From Trichomonas tenax (taxonomy: Eukaryota; Parabasalia; Trichomonadida; Trichomonadidae): a stretch of DNA of 22,675 nucleotides. The DNA lies in the NCBI GenBank assembly GCA_023091735.1, contig JALKBU010000845.1, forward strand, positions 1-22,675, written 5' to 3'. Made by a program: the position numbers and the translations under genes. The notes under the pieces are model-generated. The model saw only the letters and a program-made list of their open reading frames with translations. It did not search any database and was not told the DNA's origin. This document shows, one piece after another, positions 1 to 8,625 of the stretch (the stretch's first letter is position 1; the number at the start of each line of letters is the position of its first letter).

Positions 1-187
1 ATATGATTCAGGGCTTGATATTACTATATGTTTAAGTGCATCATTAGCTCTATATGTGGGTGTTAGTTGCAGGTTTCTATCATATTCGTGCCTTGAGATA
101 CGCACGCACCTCCGGACACCCTATATTAGTGGAAGTTATAAAAAAGTAAATTTTAAAAGAATTAGCTTGTTTACGCAGTATATTTAA
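1..187. other. GC-richer coding-like fragment at the left edge
   Basis: The first 140 bases are less AT-rich than the following spacer and are open in two directions. On the plus strand, frame 2 runs without a stop from base 2 to a TAA at 185-187. On the minus strand a frame is open from about 120 to the window edge and contains the natural-looking peptide YDRNLQLTPTYRANDALK. Neither has a credible start, and both run off the window. It could be the end of a gene or of a decayed element lying to the left. I do not recognise the protein and cannot choose the strand. Confidence 0.2.
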
Positions 188-422
188 CATTTTGATAAAC
201 TATACCGCTAGGTATAGTTTAGTGAAATGTTTATAACTAACTAGAGTTAATCATCAAATGACATTTTTCAATTCAATCAATTAATATTACATTTGATTTA
301 AAAATTTCATTTGATCATTAACTCTTACTCATTTTAATACATTACATCCTGCATATAGCTATTCTGCAAAGGAATGATTTTTCAACGTGCACATATGTAG
401 TTATGATTAGAAAGAAAAAATA

Positions 423-490
423 CAATTACATCGAGAATCGAACACTCGACTAATATGTAAAAAAACACTTTCCCATTAGACTAATTTGAC
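423..490 (-). pseudogene. tRNA-like remnant with A-box and B-box
   Basis: On the minus strand, bases 483 to 472 read TAGTCTAATGGG, a good match to the tRNA A-box. Bases 443 to 435 read GTTCGATTC, a perfect B-box core, flanked by a 5-bp stem TCGAG/CTCGA (449-445 with 435-431). The A-to-B spacing is about five bases short, no standard acceptor stem or anticodon stem forms, and a run of seven T lies between the boxes and would stop RNA polymerase III. It is therefore most likely a decayed tRNA or a tRNA-derived repeat, not a working tRNA. Confidence 0.35.
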
Positions 491-585
491 ATGTAAATTT
501 TCAAATTACAAATTTTTATTTAAACAAATTCCAAAATTATAATCTTCATAATTTAAGTTAGTAGAGCTTAGATATTTTAGTATGA

Positions 586-792
586 GCATCTATACTACCC
601 CCTGTGTCTACCATTAAAGTTAAAAGGAAATTGAATCTGGGAAAGGCAGTGTCACGGCCTTTAAAGGAATTATTTAAGCATGAAAATGGTCAGGCTTGTG
701 GGTGTATCTAAGCATATGCAACCGCCGCAATTTTCGAGCACTACTACGAAAAGAAATTTAAGGGTAGGTTCTTCCACGGAATAACTCATTAA
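586..792 (+). pseudogene. unrecognised decayed coding fragment
   Basis: A plus-strand frame runs from 586 (after a TGA) to a TAA at 790-792 with one internal TAA at 709-711. It is clearly richer in G and C than the DNA around it, and its translation has ordinary protein composition, including VKRKLNLGKAVSRPLKELF before the internal stop and FEHYYEKKFKGRFFHG after it. No ATG opens it. It ends less than 100 bases before the ankyrin gene but in a different frame. I do not recognise the family; it is probably the remains of an older gene or mobile element. Confidence 0.3.
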
Positions 793-863
793 ATTTATTA
801 CATTTTATGTCATGTAAATAGTTTTATGTCAAATGTCAAAAGACGTGAATGAAATTTGTCAGT

Positions 864-870
864 TCATTTC
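864..870 (+). promoter_or_regulatory. initiator element of the ankyrin gene
   Basis: TCATTTC matches the trichomonad initiator TCA(+1)(C/T)(T/A). The putative +1 A at 866 lies 11 bases before the ATG at 877, the short leader typical of trichomonads. It supports 877 as the start over the out-of-frame ATG at 849. Confidence 0.55.
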
Positions 871-876
871 TGAAAA

Positions 877-2187
877 ATGTTTCCTGGAAATCCAGAAGGC
901 AACGACCAGCTCCACATCTGCTGCATCAGCGGAGATTTGATGGGCATACAGCGAATCTGTCAGCAATCTGTCACTCAAATCAACAGACAAAACGCACTCG
1001 GCAGAACTCCTCTCCATTTAGCGATTATCAATCACCATTTTCATATATTCGAGTTTCTCATCAATAATGCCCACGCTGATCCAACAATTCCTGATTTTGA
1101 GGGAAATAATTCTTTGCATTTCGCTGTCCATTCACACGATCTTCGAATGGTCCTCGAAATATTGAAGAATCCATGCATTGATGTTAATGCGCAGAACAAA
1201 CTTGGCGAAAGTCCTCTTCTAAACGCAATTTACTTCAACGATTTCGGCTGTCTTAACGAATTTCTCCGAAATCCGAAGATAAACAAGCACATTACGACAT
1301 ATAGAGGCAACACAGCGCTTCATTACGCAGTTTTCTCCGGAAATCTGGAAATGGTCAAATTTGTCGAGAAAAACTTCCCAATCGACCAAAACACATGCAA
1401 CGCTGAAGGAAGAAGACCATGCCAGCTTGCAATCCTCCGCGGTTTCCTTGAAATTCTTAAATATTTTCTGCCAAGTGTTTTAGATTACAAAGATTTTGAA
1501 GGAAACAACGCGTTACACTTGGCATGCATGAGCAACAGCGTCGATATGTTTGACTGCATCAAGAGCATGAAATCTGGATTCTTTAATGAAACAAATTCTC
1601 GACATGAAACATGTCTTCAAATCGCGATTCGTTTCGGATCTGTTGTAATATTTAAGAAGATTTCCGGTTCTTCAAACATCAATTATACTTCGAAAGATTC
1701 AGAAGGAAACACTCTTCTTCACATCGCTGTTATGTCTAACAATGTCGAGATTGTCGACATCATGACAAGCAGAATGAACACAGGCTTCAACATTGCCAAC
1801 AACAACTGCGAAACGCCAACAATGCTTGCGTGCAAGATGCGCAATGCAGAGATCGTTAAGATCCTCAACAAGCGCGCAAACAATGACCTCAATGTCAAGG
1901 ATAAGAACGGAAACACAGCATTCCACATCTCTGCGTTATACGGAGATTATTTGTCACTTGACAGTCTCACATATTCACACAACTATGACTTCAACACACA
2001 GAACAATGACGGAAATAATCTTCTCCATCTTGCTGTCATGAGCAACAGCTTAGAATGCGTCAAAGTTCTTTTCAGGAGATCATCCAACTTGAAAGTTAAC
2101 GATAAAAACCGATCAGGAATAACTCCAATTCAGATGACGAGCAATCCAGACATCATCCAATACTTGAAGTCTCATGGTGCTCGTTGA
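877..2187 (+). CDS. ankyrin-repeat protein, about 13 repeats
   Basis: This 436-residue protein consists almost wholly of ankyrin repeats of about 34 residues, with no signal peptide, membrane segment or catalytic domain. Repeat cores are visible near residues 42 (LGRTPLHLAI), 76, 110, 144, 178, 209, 243, 277, 311, 345, 379 and 413; a weaker first repeat covers about 9-39. Ankyrin solenoids bind partner proteins, so the likely role is a cytoplasmic scaffold or regulator, but the partner is unknown. The repeats alternate between two types: one has the core GN(N/T)xLHxAV, the other a (G/E)xxPxxLAI core without the TALH histidine. The start at 877 is supported by an initiator 11 bases upstream. 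The gene ends in TGA. Such proteins form large families in trichomonads. The fold is certain; the function is not. Confidence 0.93.
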   Translation: MFPGNPEGNDQLHICCISGDLMGIQRICQQSVTQINRQNALGRTPLHLAIINHHFHIFEFLINNAHADPTIPDFEGNNSLHFAVHSHDLRMVLEILKNPCIDVNAQNKLGESPLLNAIYFNDFGCLNEFLRNPKINKHITTYRGNTALHYAVFSGNLEMVKFVEKNFPIDQNTCNAEGRRPCQLAILRGFLEILKYFLPSVLDYKDFEGNNALHLACMSNSVDMFDCIKSMKSGFFNETNSRHETCLQIAIRFGSVVIFKKISGSSNINYTSKDSEGNTLLHIAVMSNNVEIVDIMTSRMNTGFNIANNNCETPTMLACKMRNAEIVKILNKRANNDLNVKDKNGNTAFHISALYGDYLSLDSLTYSHNYDFNTQNNDGNNLLHLAVMSNSLECVKVLFRRSSNLKVNDKNRSGITPIQMTSNPDIIQYLKSHGAR

Positions 2188-2366
2188 GTCGTATATTCTA
2201 ATTCCTCACTAGATATATTACAACATATTGATTATATTGAGTCCTTCATAAAGTGAACTTTTGAAGTATAAATATTAACTTAAATTAAGTTTTTAGTGTA
2301 AAATGTCAATGTGGTGAAATAAAATAGACCCTTGTGCATATAATTTTTTGCAACTAGGTGACCTAT

Positions 2367-2480
2367 ATGCATTTCAGGCCTCCATATGCATATGTATAAG
2401 TTAAATGCATATGTTAAATTTAAATGCATATAAGGCACATAATTGCATATTGCGTTGTTTTATGCATATACTTGTTCTCT
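2367..2480. repeat. six-unit 19-bp tandem repeat with TGCAT core
   Basis: The core GCAT begins at 2369, 2388, 2407, 2426, 2445 and 2464, exactly 19 bases apart each time; a further GCATA lies at 2336. The core is usually (T/A)ATGCATAT, while the other ten or so bases of each unit differ freely. The core is conserved with fixed phase and the spacer is not, which could reflect an old minisatellite or a phased protein-binding array. It lies about 180 bases past the ankyrin stop codon. Confidence 0.75.
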
Positions 2481-3098
2481 GTGCTATTTGTAAATTCAGT
2501 AATAGGTATTTCTCATATTAAAAAAATAGATGATATTTCAAATTTAATGGTTATGGCTTTCAGGTTTTCAAGAGCAAAAGAAAAGAGGAAAAAAAGTTCT
2601 AGCATAAAAAATGGTATATTCGCAGAATTAAATGATATTTTTATGTAGTACCACAATAAATAATTACAATAATGATATTTAATATTTAGTATTTATTTAA
2701 TTACAATAAAAACACTTTGATATAAATTATAAAAGAAGTGAAATGGCATCCTACAGTTACAAATCGGTATTAATTTAAATTTAATTTAATTGAATATATG
2801 ATTGATGAGATATCTGTAATTTGATGACATAAACGAAATTATTTGCAGATATAATTTGTGACCCTCTTAATCTTATTTTCATAAATCCCGCTCGGACCAA
2901 TAAAAATCTTCATATCTTTGAATTGATTTATACTAATACTTTTAAACAATGATATAGTCAACAGCAACTTTGAACTGAATATTAATATTCATTTAGTTAG
3001 ACGTGATTCCCATTACCAGCATTCCTAGATATTCTGAAAAATTTCAATTCTTTTTTAAATAAATGCCAAAAATTCTGCTGTTTCTCAAGTATGAGGGA

Positions 3099-3105
3099 TC
3101 ACTCC
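3099..3105 (+). promoter_or_regulatory. initiator-like element of a broken gene
   Basis: TCACTCC places a +1 A at 3101, with an ATG at 3109. The spacing matches intact genes in the window and suggests that 3109 was a genuine start before the gene was broken. Confidence 0.35.
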
Positions 3106-3108
3106 AAT

Positions 3109-3663
3109 ATGGAACAAATTGAATTATTTAGTTCATCTGAAGACGAATTGAAATATGCAGGTTTGCAAATATTCTTAGCTTTTTCAAATACTTTTTACTT
3201 TAATGTTAATGCATTCATTGAAATTATCCAGCAACAATTCGCAAATGTTTACTCAAATGAAGTGCATTTATCTATTTTAATTCAAATTTTTAGCAATTTG
3301 ATTACATAAAAGTTTAATGAAAACATACAGCGCCTGTATCATAATGTGTTACATGCAAGTATTGAGCTAGTATTACCAAAATTAAGTGCATTTTCTCATC
3401 TTCTAAATCTTTTATTGGAGCATTTCTCGCAATATTCGTCATACTCAAGGTCAGAACTACATTATTTCATGGAGCACTTAACCATCAATCAGATTCATGA
3501 ATTATTTTGTTATGCTGAAAATGAAATAGTCGAGCATTTCATGCATACTTTAAATAATTTTTCAAATAGTTCATTGGCAATATTATCCGGAACTTCTTTA
3601 GTCATAGTGAAAGTTTTGCCAGTACGTTGTCTCCAAACAAATACATTAACAGAATTCAAATAA
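3109..3663 (+). pseudogene. broken helical-protein gene with an in-frame stop
   Basis: One frame runs from the ATG at 3109 to a TAA at 3661-3663 and is interrupted only by a TAA at 3307-3309. Its translation is rich in Leu, Phe, Ile and Asn, with amphipathic helices such as ELKYAGLQIFLAFSNTF, resembling the armadillo/HEAT-like helical proteins common in trichomonads. The last 40 or so codons look less coding-like and overlap an opposing minus-strand frame, so the original gene may have been cut near 3520-3560. If translated it would give a 66-residue product. I do not recognise the family. Confidence 0.4.
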
Positions 3664-3800
3664 ACATTTGTTCCAGGTATTTTATCTAAATTTTCTTTAG
3701 ATGTTCTATCCATAAGTTCTAATTCCATTTCTTCATTAACATTAGTATCAGAATCTTCATCAGAATATTCAAAATTATTCACGTAATTACTATCTAACAT
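3510..3800 (-). CDS. small acidic hypothetical protein
   Basis: This 96-residue minus-strand frame has an ATG at 3800. It begins with an acidic segment (residues about 10-33, rich in D, E and N), followed by a mixed segment with VPDNIANELFEKLFKV. No domain is recognised. It diverges from the frame starting at 3842 across a 41-base AT-rich gap and overlaps the tail of the broken gene on the plus strand. Its position beside the integrase relic suggests it may belong to the same decayed mobile element. It could also be a chance frame, so confidence is low. Confidence 0.3.
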   Translation of the reverse strand: MLDSNYVNNFEYSDEDSDTNVNEEMELELMDRTSKENLDKIPGTNVYLNSVNVFVWRQRTGKTFTMTKEVPDNIANELFEKLFKVCMKCSTISFSA

Positions 3801-3841
3801 TAATTTAATAATAAATAAAAAAAAGTTTCAAGATTTACCAT

Positions 3842-5187
3842 ATGAAATTAAACATTTTTGAAATAAATGTTAGGTACAATAATTTTCTATATGGACTTTT
3901 CGATAATATTCATAGTAAAAATAAGAATTTTACTAATGAAAATTATGATAAGATTAATAATTATTGGCGTATTAAAGAAAATACTAAACTGAATTCTCTG
4001 AAAGAAGCATTTTCCAGCGATATTCCATCATATCATTATTACAAAGAAATTTCTCAAGTTTTTTCTGATGAAAATTATTATATGATCATTTTTAAAACGT
4101 TTGTTGATAATAATTTGGAAGTAATAAATTATTTATATCAGAAACTTAAACAATGTGATTATCATGATGCAAATATAACAGCCATAATTTATGATAAACA
4201 TATAAATCCATATTATTTGAGTGTGTTCTTTATAATAAGACCAACTCCCCAAAATTCGAAACATTACCTAAAGATATACAAAACGTATTAAGAAAATACC
4301 TTCAAAAATGTCTACCAAGGATATGTATGAATATTATAAATATAATTATAACATTTATAATATATACAAAAATAAGCGAATTAATGAAATCAAAATTTAT
4401 GAAGATAATGGAAATAAAAAAATTATTAGATAAAAGACAAGCAAACATTTCACAAATAAATTCTGCAAATAATTACAATAATATGAATCCTTGGCAAACG
4501 CAATCAAAGTTTATGGAATATGCTAAATGAAATAATTGGACAGATGAAACTATTCAAAATAATTGGGAAGATATAAAACCTTTATCATTCGATTTAAAAG
4601 CTAACAGAAAATAGTATATGAATATAGTTGCCCCAAAAAATACGGTAATTATTGATTATTTGATTTCTAATAATTTTGTATATCTATTTGTTGTTGAAGT
4701 TAATACTAGAAAATTATATGCTGTATTATCACCAGGATATAAATATCATAAGAACCGTTGGATAATGTCTAAAGATATTAAATCATATATGACTAAGGAA
4801 AATACTGTGGCATCATGAATTTCTTTAATAGATAACGGAATAAATATCCAAAATATTATCTGTGACAAAGAACCGGCATTTGGTTCAACATTTCAAATAT
4901 GGTGTGTTATTAATAACATTGGTTTCAGACAGTATATTGTTAATGATGTTAAAGCATTTGTTACCCAAGATGAAACTCGTAAAATTCATACCACGTTAGC
5001 AATTTTAGATAGGATATGTAGAACAATACGCACTATGAATTATAATATGGGTTATGGTACAGATATTACACCAGAACGTATGAATTCACCTAATGTAACA
5101 TTCTCTAAATTTTTCACAAGACCAGTTTCACCAAATGATATGGAACGTATAACATCAAAGAAATGCAATAAAAGATGCAGTGCTTGA
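3842..5187 (+). pseudogene. rve/DDE-type integrase relic of a mobile element
   Basis: This decayed reading unit has two parts. The first (3842 to about 4230) is an Asn/Tyr-rich frame of up to 149 codons. After a frameshift, a second frame runs to the TGA at 5185 with internal stops at 4528 (TGA), 4612 (TAG) and 4816 (TGA). The second frame resembles an integrase catalytic core: an Asp within TVIIDYL, a second in IICDKEPAF, and the motif AILDRICRTIR, which aligns with the usual (A)IVERFNRTLR helix but carries Asp where the catalytic Glu is expected. Maverick/Polinton and retroelement integrases share this fold, and Mavericks are abundant in Trichomonas. No terminal repeats or other element genes were found nearby. 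The integrase assignment is by motif only. Confidence 0.6.
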
Positions 5188-6263
5188 CATATATAAGTAT
5201 CAATAATCACATATCCTTATATATCTGTATCACCTAATAAGATTATATATCTGTATAATAAGTATGATTGCAGGATATCAGATCTAATTCTATTTATCGA
5301 TAAGCTTTTGATGCATATCTCATAGTCTGGATTGTGCACAATATACATATTATTAGTAGAGTTTTCGGCTTGATTCTATAAGTCATCGCTATAAAAACTT
5401 TTCTAAAGCGATTCTTTTTTTATACACTTAAAAATTACACTGAAAATATTTTTTATTTTACAAATTTATAGAAAACCATTAATAAATCCCTACCATAAGA
5501 ATTTCCATTATTAATTAAACAATATATTTTAATAACAAATTTTAAGAATTTACTAAAATTTCGATATAAATTATAGGGAAATTGTTTATTTTATATATTA
5601 GGGAAATTATGATTATGGATATTCTCAGATTGGGGATTTATCATAGGTGGACAAAATTTTGGACTCCCATGATAAATCACAATCTGTATACTACTTTTAT
5701 GCTGTTATAACAATTTTATATTTCGATGAAAGATCAAATCGTTTGTTTTGGAATGATAATTTCCTTTTATATTCTAACGTTCTATTAATTGACATCATTA
5801 CATCATTGAAATACTTTGATTGGTACATGCTATCTTATTATTTATATATATATAAAATTTCATGATATCGAGCTATAATGCATTGTACCATATTGCAAAT
5901 ACATTTCTTATTGTATTTATAATCATGCAAACTGTATATAATATACTATTGCTATTGATTTTTCCTAATGAAAAATAGAACTGCTTTTTGGGGCTTTTAT
6001 TCATGCATATATATTGAGCATACAATAAAGTAAAAAGTTCATGGATGAAAAATCGAATTGGTTTTATAATCAACAATGATATAACTTAAAATATCATCAA
6101 TGATTGATTTATAATTATTCCAAATAAGCAAATCTGTATGATAACAAATTCATCTTTATAATAACAAAAATATTGAAATCGAATTTCGAAAAATTTGAGA
6201 AATACATCGAATGTATGTAAAGTAAACAATTGTTGTTAGGATTTTGTGGATTTCGAAAGTAAA
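5188..6263. other. AT-rich spacer without a recognised gene
   Basis: No credible gene is visible. A GTG-started frame at 5647-5865 and a minus frame at 5873-6076 have low-complexity, AT-driven composition. A 13-base segment TATATATCTGTAT occurs twice 25 bases apart (about 5219 and 5244), and TTAGGGAAATT-like words recur near 5575 and 5598. These are small repeats of no clear function. Confidence 0.5.
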
Positions 6264-7214
6264 TTAATCAACCTCGTCAACTTTGGAGATTTTTCTGTCG
6301 TTTTGGTCCTCTTCTTCAGCCATCATTCGCGTGTATTTCTCTGCAATGAGTTTTTCGGCTTCTTCGTCATCTGAAGATAATAATTCTGGATTATCTCGTC
6401 TTATATCTTTTCCTGCAGCGATTGCAGCATCTCTTTGCATTCTTCTGAACTCTTTCATGCTGTCGTGATCTCTTTCGTTCTTTTCTGCTGAAATTTTTTG
6501 TCTTTCTTTCATTTCAGCGTCTTTTCCGCCAACTTCCCACGCAGAGACTGTTCTCCTCTCTTCATCTGTCACTGGAGTGTCGTCTAAATGCATCAATGAT
6601 TTATGAGTTGAAATCATTGTTCTTCTGTATGTTTTGAACTGTTTAATCACTGGATTTCCGTCCAAATGTAATACTCTGAGATCGCTTAGAGACCGTAAAA
6701 CATCCAAACATTCAATTTCGTTAATTTTGTTGTTTGTTAAGCGAATAATCTGTAAATTTTCACAGTGTTTGACTCCATCCAGGCAATCATTTGATCCTCC
6801 GATCTTGTTCCCCTCCAAATCCAAAAATCTTAGGTTTTTCAAATTCGATAATCCTTCAATTTTGCGAATATAGTTGAAAGAGAGTATTAAGTTCTCTAAT
6901 TGGCCCAATTCATCGAGTCCTGATATACTTTCTATGCAATTTTCCGAAAGATACAAAGTTTGCAATTTTTTAAGTTTGTCCAATCCCTGAATCTTCGTGA
7001 AAGAGTTTCCGTTCAACCACAAAACTTTGAGTTCCAGAAACTTGTCGAGTCCGTTTATTGACAGAAAACCCGCATTTTCGAGATGAAGGACGTCGTTGCA
7101 TTCTGGAGTGATGTACATTCCTCTTTTTGCGCAGATCCTCCATACCGACTTTTCATCCATTCTGAACTCCTCTGGTTCCTCTTCCTCGTTCACTTTTTCT
7201 TCTTCTTTCGACAT
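6264..7214 (-). CDS. dynein axonemal assembly factor 1-like LRR protein
   Basis: The 316-residue protein has an acidic N-terminus (1-20), then SDS22-type leucine-rich repeats from about 41 to 190 (for example LKVLWLNGNSFTKIQGLDKL, with one repeat about every 22 residues), then an LRR cap. The segment LRVLHLDGNPVIKQFKTYRR followed by LDDTPVTDEERRTVSAWEVGG (210-230) closely matches the signature of LRRC50/ODA7/DNAAF1. This family preassembles outer and inner dynein arms in the cytoplasm before they enter cilia or flagella, which fits a flagellated protist. The tail (231-316) is charged and probably helical. It is shorter than animal DNAAF1, which has a long extra C-terminus, and is close to minimal protist forms. 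The ATG at 7214 is the only sensible start; no clean initiator lies just upstream. Confidence 0.85.
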   Translation of the reverse strand: MSKEEEKVNEEEEPEEFRMDEKSVWRICAKRGMYITPECNDVLHLENAGFLSINGLDKFLELKVLWLNGNSFTKIQGLDKLKKLQTLYLSENCIESISGLDELGQLENLILSFNYIRKIEGLSNLKNLRFLDLEGNKIGGSNDCLDGVKHCENLQIIRLTNNKINEIECLDVLRSLSDLRVLHLDGNPVIKQFKTYRRTMISTHKSLMHLDDTPVTDEERRTVSAWEVGGKDAEMKERQKISAEKNERDHDSMKEFRRMQRDAAIAAGKDIRRDNPELLSSDDEEAEKLIAEKYTRMMAEEEDQNDRKISKVDEVD

Positions 7215-7773
7215 CGAAAAAAATATTTAATAAACTGACATGTAAAGTTATTTTTGTTGTGTAAAATTTATTTTTGTCGAGTAAATTGTTGTAAAATTGA
7301 TTTTGTCATGTAAAATTGTTAGTATCATATTAATATGTTTTTGTCATGTGAAATTTATTATCAAAAAAGACGTATTAATTTCTTCATTATGAAAACTCTT
7401 TTAATATTAATATAGTTAAGCATTTCTTTTTTATGAAACATATATTATACGATATACTCTACAATGATATAATATAGATTCATATCAAAACATATTCTAT
7501 ATCTTAAACGAAGAAGATTAATGATCTCGAAGAGATAATATTAGTGTTTTCTTGTTCAGCTCATTGATGTCCATATCTAATGCCCGTTTTTAAAACAAAA
7601 TTTGGCTGGTAAATAACAGGAAGTTCAATATATTTTTGCAAAAGTTAAAAATATCATTGTTTTTCTGCGAAACTCTCAAATATACATAGCCATGGTCTAT
7701 AGATTACAGTTTTAGTGTTTTGGGTTGTGAATGAGATTTCCAAATGATGTGTTGATTTGACCAAACGAAAACA
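7215..7773. other. divergent promoter region with a recurring GTCAyGTAAA word
   Basis: This spacer separates two divergent genes. Close to the DNAAF1-like gene it holds about five variants of one word: GACATGTAAAG at 7237, GTTGTGTAAAA near 7255, GTCGAGTAAAT at 7276, GTCATGTAAAA at 7305 and GTCATGTGAAA at 7343, each beside a T-run. A two-codon upstream frame (ATGATGTGTTGA, 7744-7755) precedes the methyltransferase start. I see no gene. Confidence 0.5.
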
Positions 7774-8292
7774 ATGATTTCCGAAGATACAGTCGCAGCG
7801 GTATTCGCAGGAACAGTAATAATCCCGTACGGAATCTACACGTGGGCGTATAAGTGGCCGAAGAACTTCCTGAGGCACATGACGCAGGAACAAATGATTT
7901 GGATAACTACGATCTTGCATTCCATCAGTTTCCTCACATTCGGAATACTTTGCTTCAACGCCGGAATCATTCCAATGAGATTATTCTTCACAATTCCTTT
8001 AATTGCCGTTGGTCAATTATTTAATTACTTAGTTTACACGAGACTCGGCAAAGTTCGCGCGTATTATGGATGGGAGCTGGAGCTCTACAGCGGTCCGGTC
8101 GTCACTGGATTCCCATTCGATTACATCGCTGATTCACAATACAAAGGATGCATTATGACGGTTGTTGGCGCATTCCTCTCTGTTAACTACAACCATCTCC
8201 TCGCTATTTTGACTGGTTACTGGGTCGCTTTATACATTTACATGATTTTCATGGAAAACACTGCTCCGGGCAGGCCAATTCCACCGAAGTAA
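7774..8292 (+). CDS. PEMT-like phospholipid N-methyltransferase
   Basis: The 172-residue protein is very hydrophobic, with likely membrane segments at about 5-24, 43-62, 68-88 and 126-160. Residues 80-116 (GQLFNYLVYTRLGKVRAYYG, then GFPFDYI) match the core of phosphatidylethanolamine N-methyltransferase, where GQ and the (V/G)FPF motif lie near the S-adenosylmethionine site. The usual paired glutamates near the C-terminus appear as a single Glu in FMENTAPG. The family methylates phosphatidylethanolamine derivatives to phosphatidylcholine at the endoplasmic reticulum. Length is close to the usual 170-200 residues. The start at 7774 is the first ATG in frame; no initiator is obvious. Substrate specificity cannot be read from sequence, and another isoprenylcysteine/phospholipid methyltransferase role remains possible. 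Confidence 0.75.
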   Translation: MISEDTVAAVFAGTVIIPYGIYTWAYKWPKNFLRHMTQEQMIWITTILHSISFLTFGILCFNAGIIPMRLFFTIPLIAVGQLFNYLVYTRLGKVRAYYGWELELYSGPVVTGFPFDYIADSQYKGCIMTVVGAFLSVNYNHLLAILTGYWVALYIYMIFMENTAPGRPIPPK

Positions 8293-8625
8293 CTTCTTTC
8301 GAAAGATTCTAGTTGTCTTACTTTTATAAATGTAGTTCTTACTCGAAAATATATTATTTTCAAATTTACAATTTGACTCCAAACTCAACTTTATACACAC
8401 AATAGCATACACGCTGGTATTCCCTTTGTGATAATTGATATGTTGAGAGTTTATATTGTAAAAATCAAAAATATATTTTCAACTTTTTAATTTTTATTTG
8501 ATATTGTGTTTAAAGAACTGAAATAAAATATATTTATATAATTAAAATTCTTGACTTTTAATTCTTTGAAATAGAAAAAATGAAAATTAGAAAAATTTGA
8601 TAGAAAAAAATATAATTCACTTCTA
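8293..8625. other. AT-rich spacer
   Basis: No gene is visible between the methyltransferase and the helical-protein gene, apart from the initiator at 8617-8624. Confidence 0.5.
8617..8624 (+). promoter_or_regulatory. initiator element
   Basis: TCACTTCT is a full match to the trichomonad initiator. The +1 A at 8619 lies 7 bases before the ATG at 8626, which fixes the start of the downstream gene. Confidence 0.65.

Larger units (their letters stand above)
2188..3108. other. AT-rich spacer without an intact gene
   Basis: This stretch after the ankyrin gene holds the 19-bp repeat described separately (2367-2480). The rest is AT-rich. A frame from 2424 to 2648 begins inside that repeat and has low-complexity composition, so I do not call it a gene. 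I see no RNA gene here. Confidence 0.5.

Noticed and set aside
849..1067. Plus-strand frame with an ATG at 849
   Set aside because: It overlaps the ankyrin gene in another frame, starts upstream of the initiator and has no coherent composition.
2424..2648. 74-codon plus frame
   Set aside because: It starts inside the 19-bp repeat and has low-complexity composition.
5647..5865. 72-codon plus frame
   Set aside because: It starts at GTG and is rich in Tyr, Leu and Ile from AT bias; no initiator or domain supports it.
5873..6076. 67-codon minus frame
   Set aside because: AT-driven composition, no initiator and no neighbour support.
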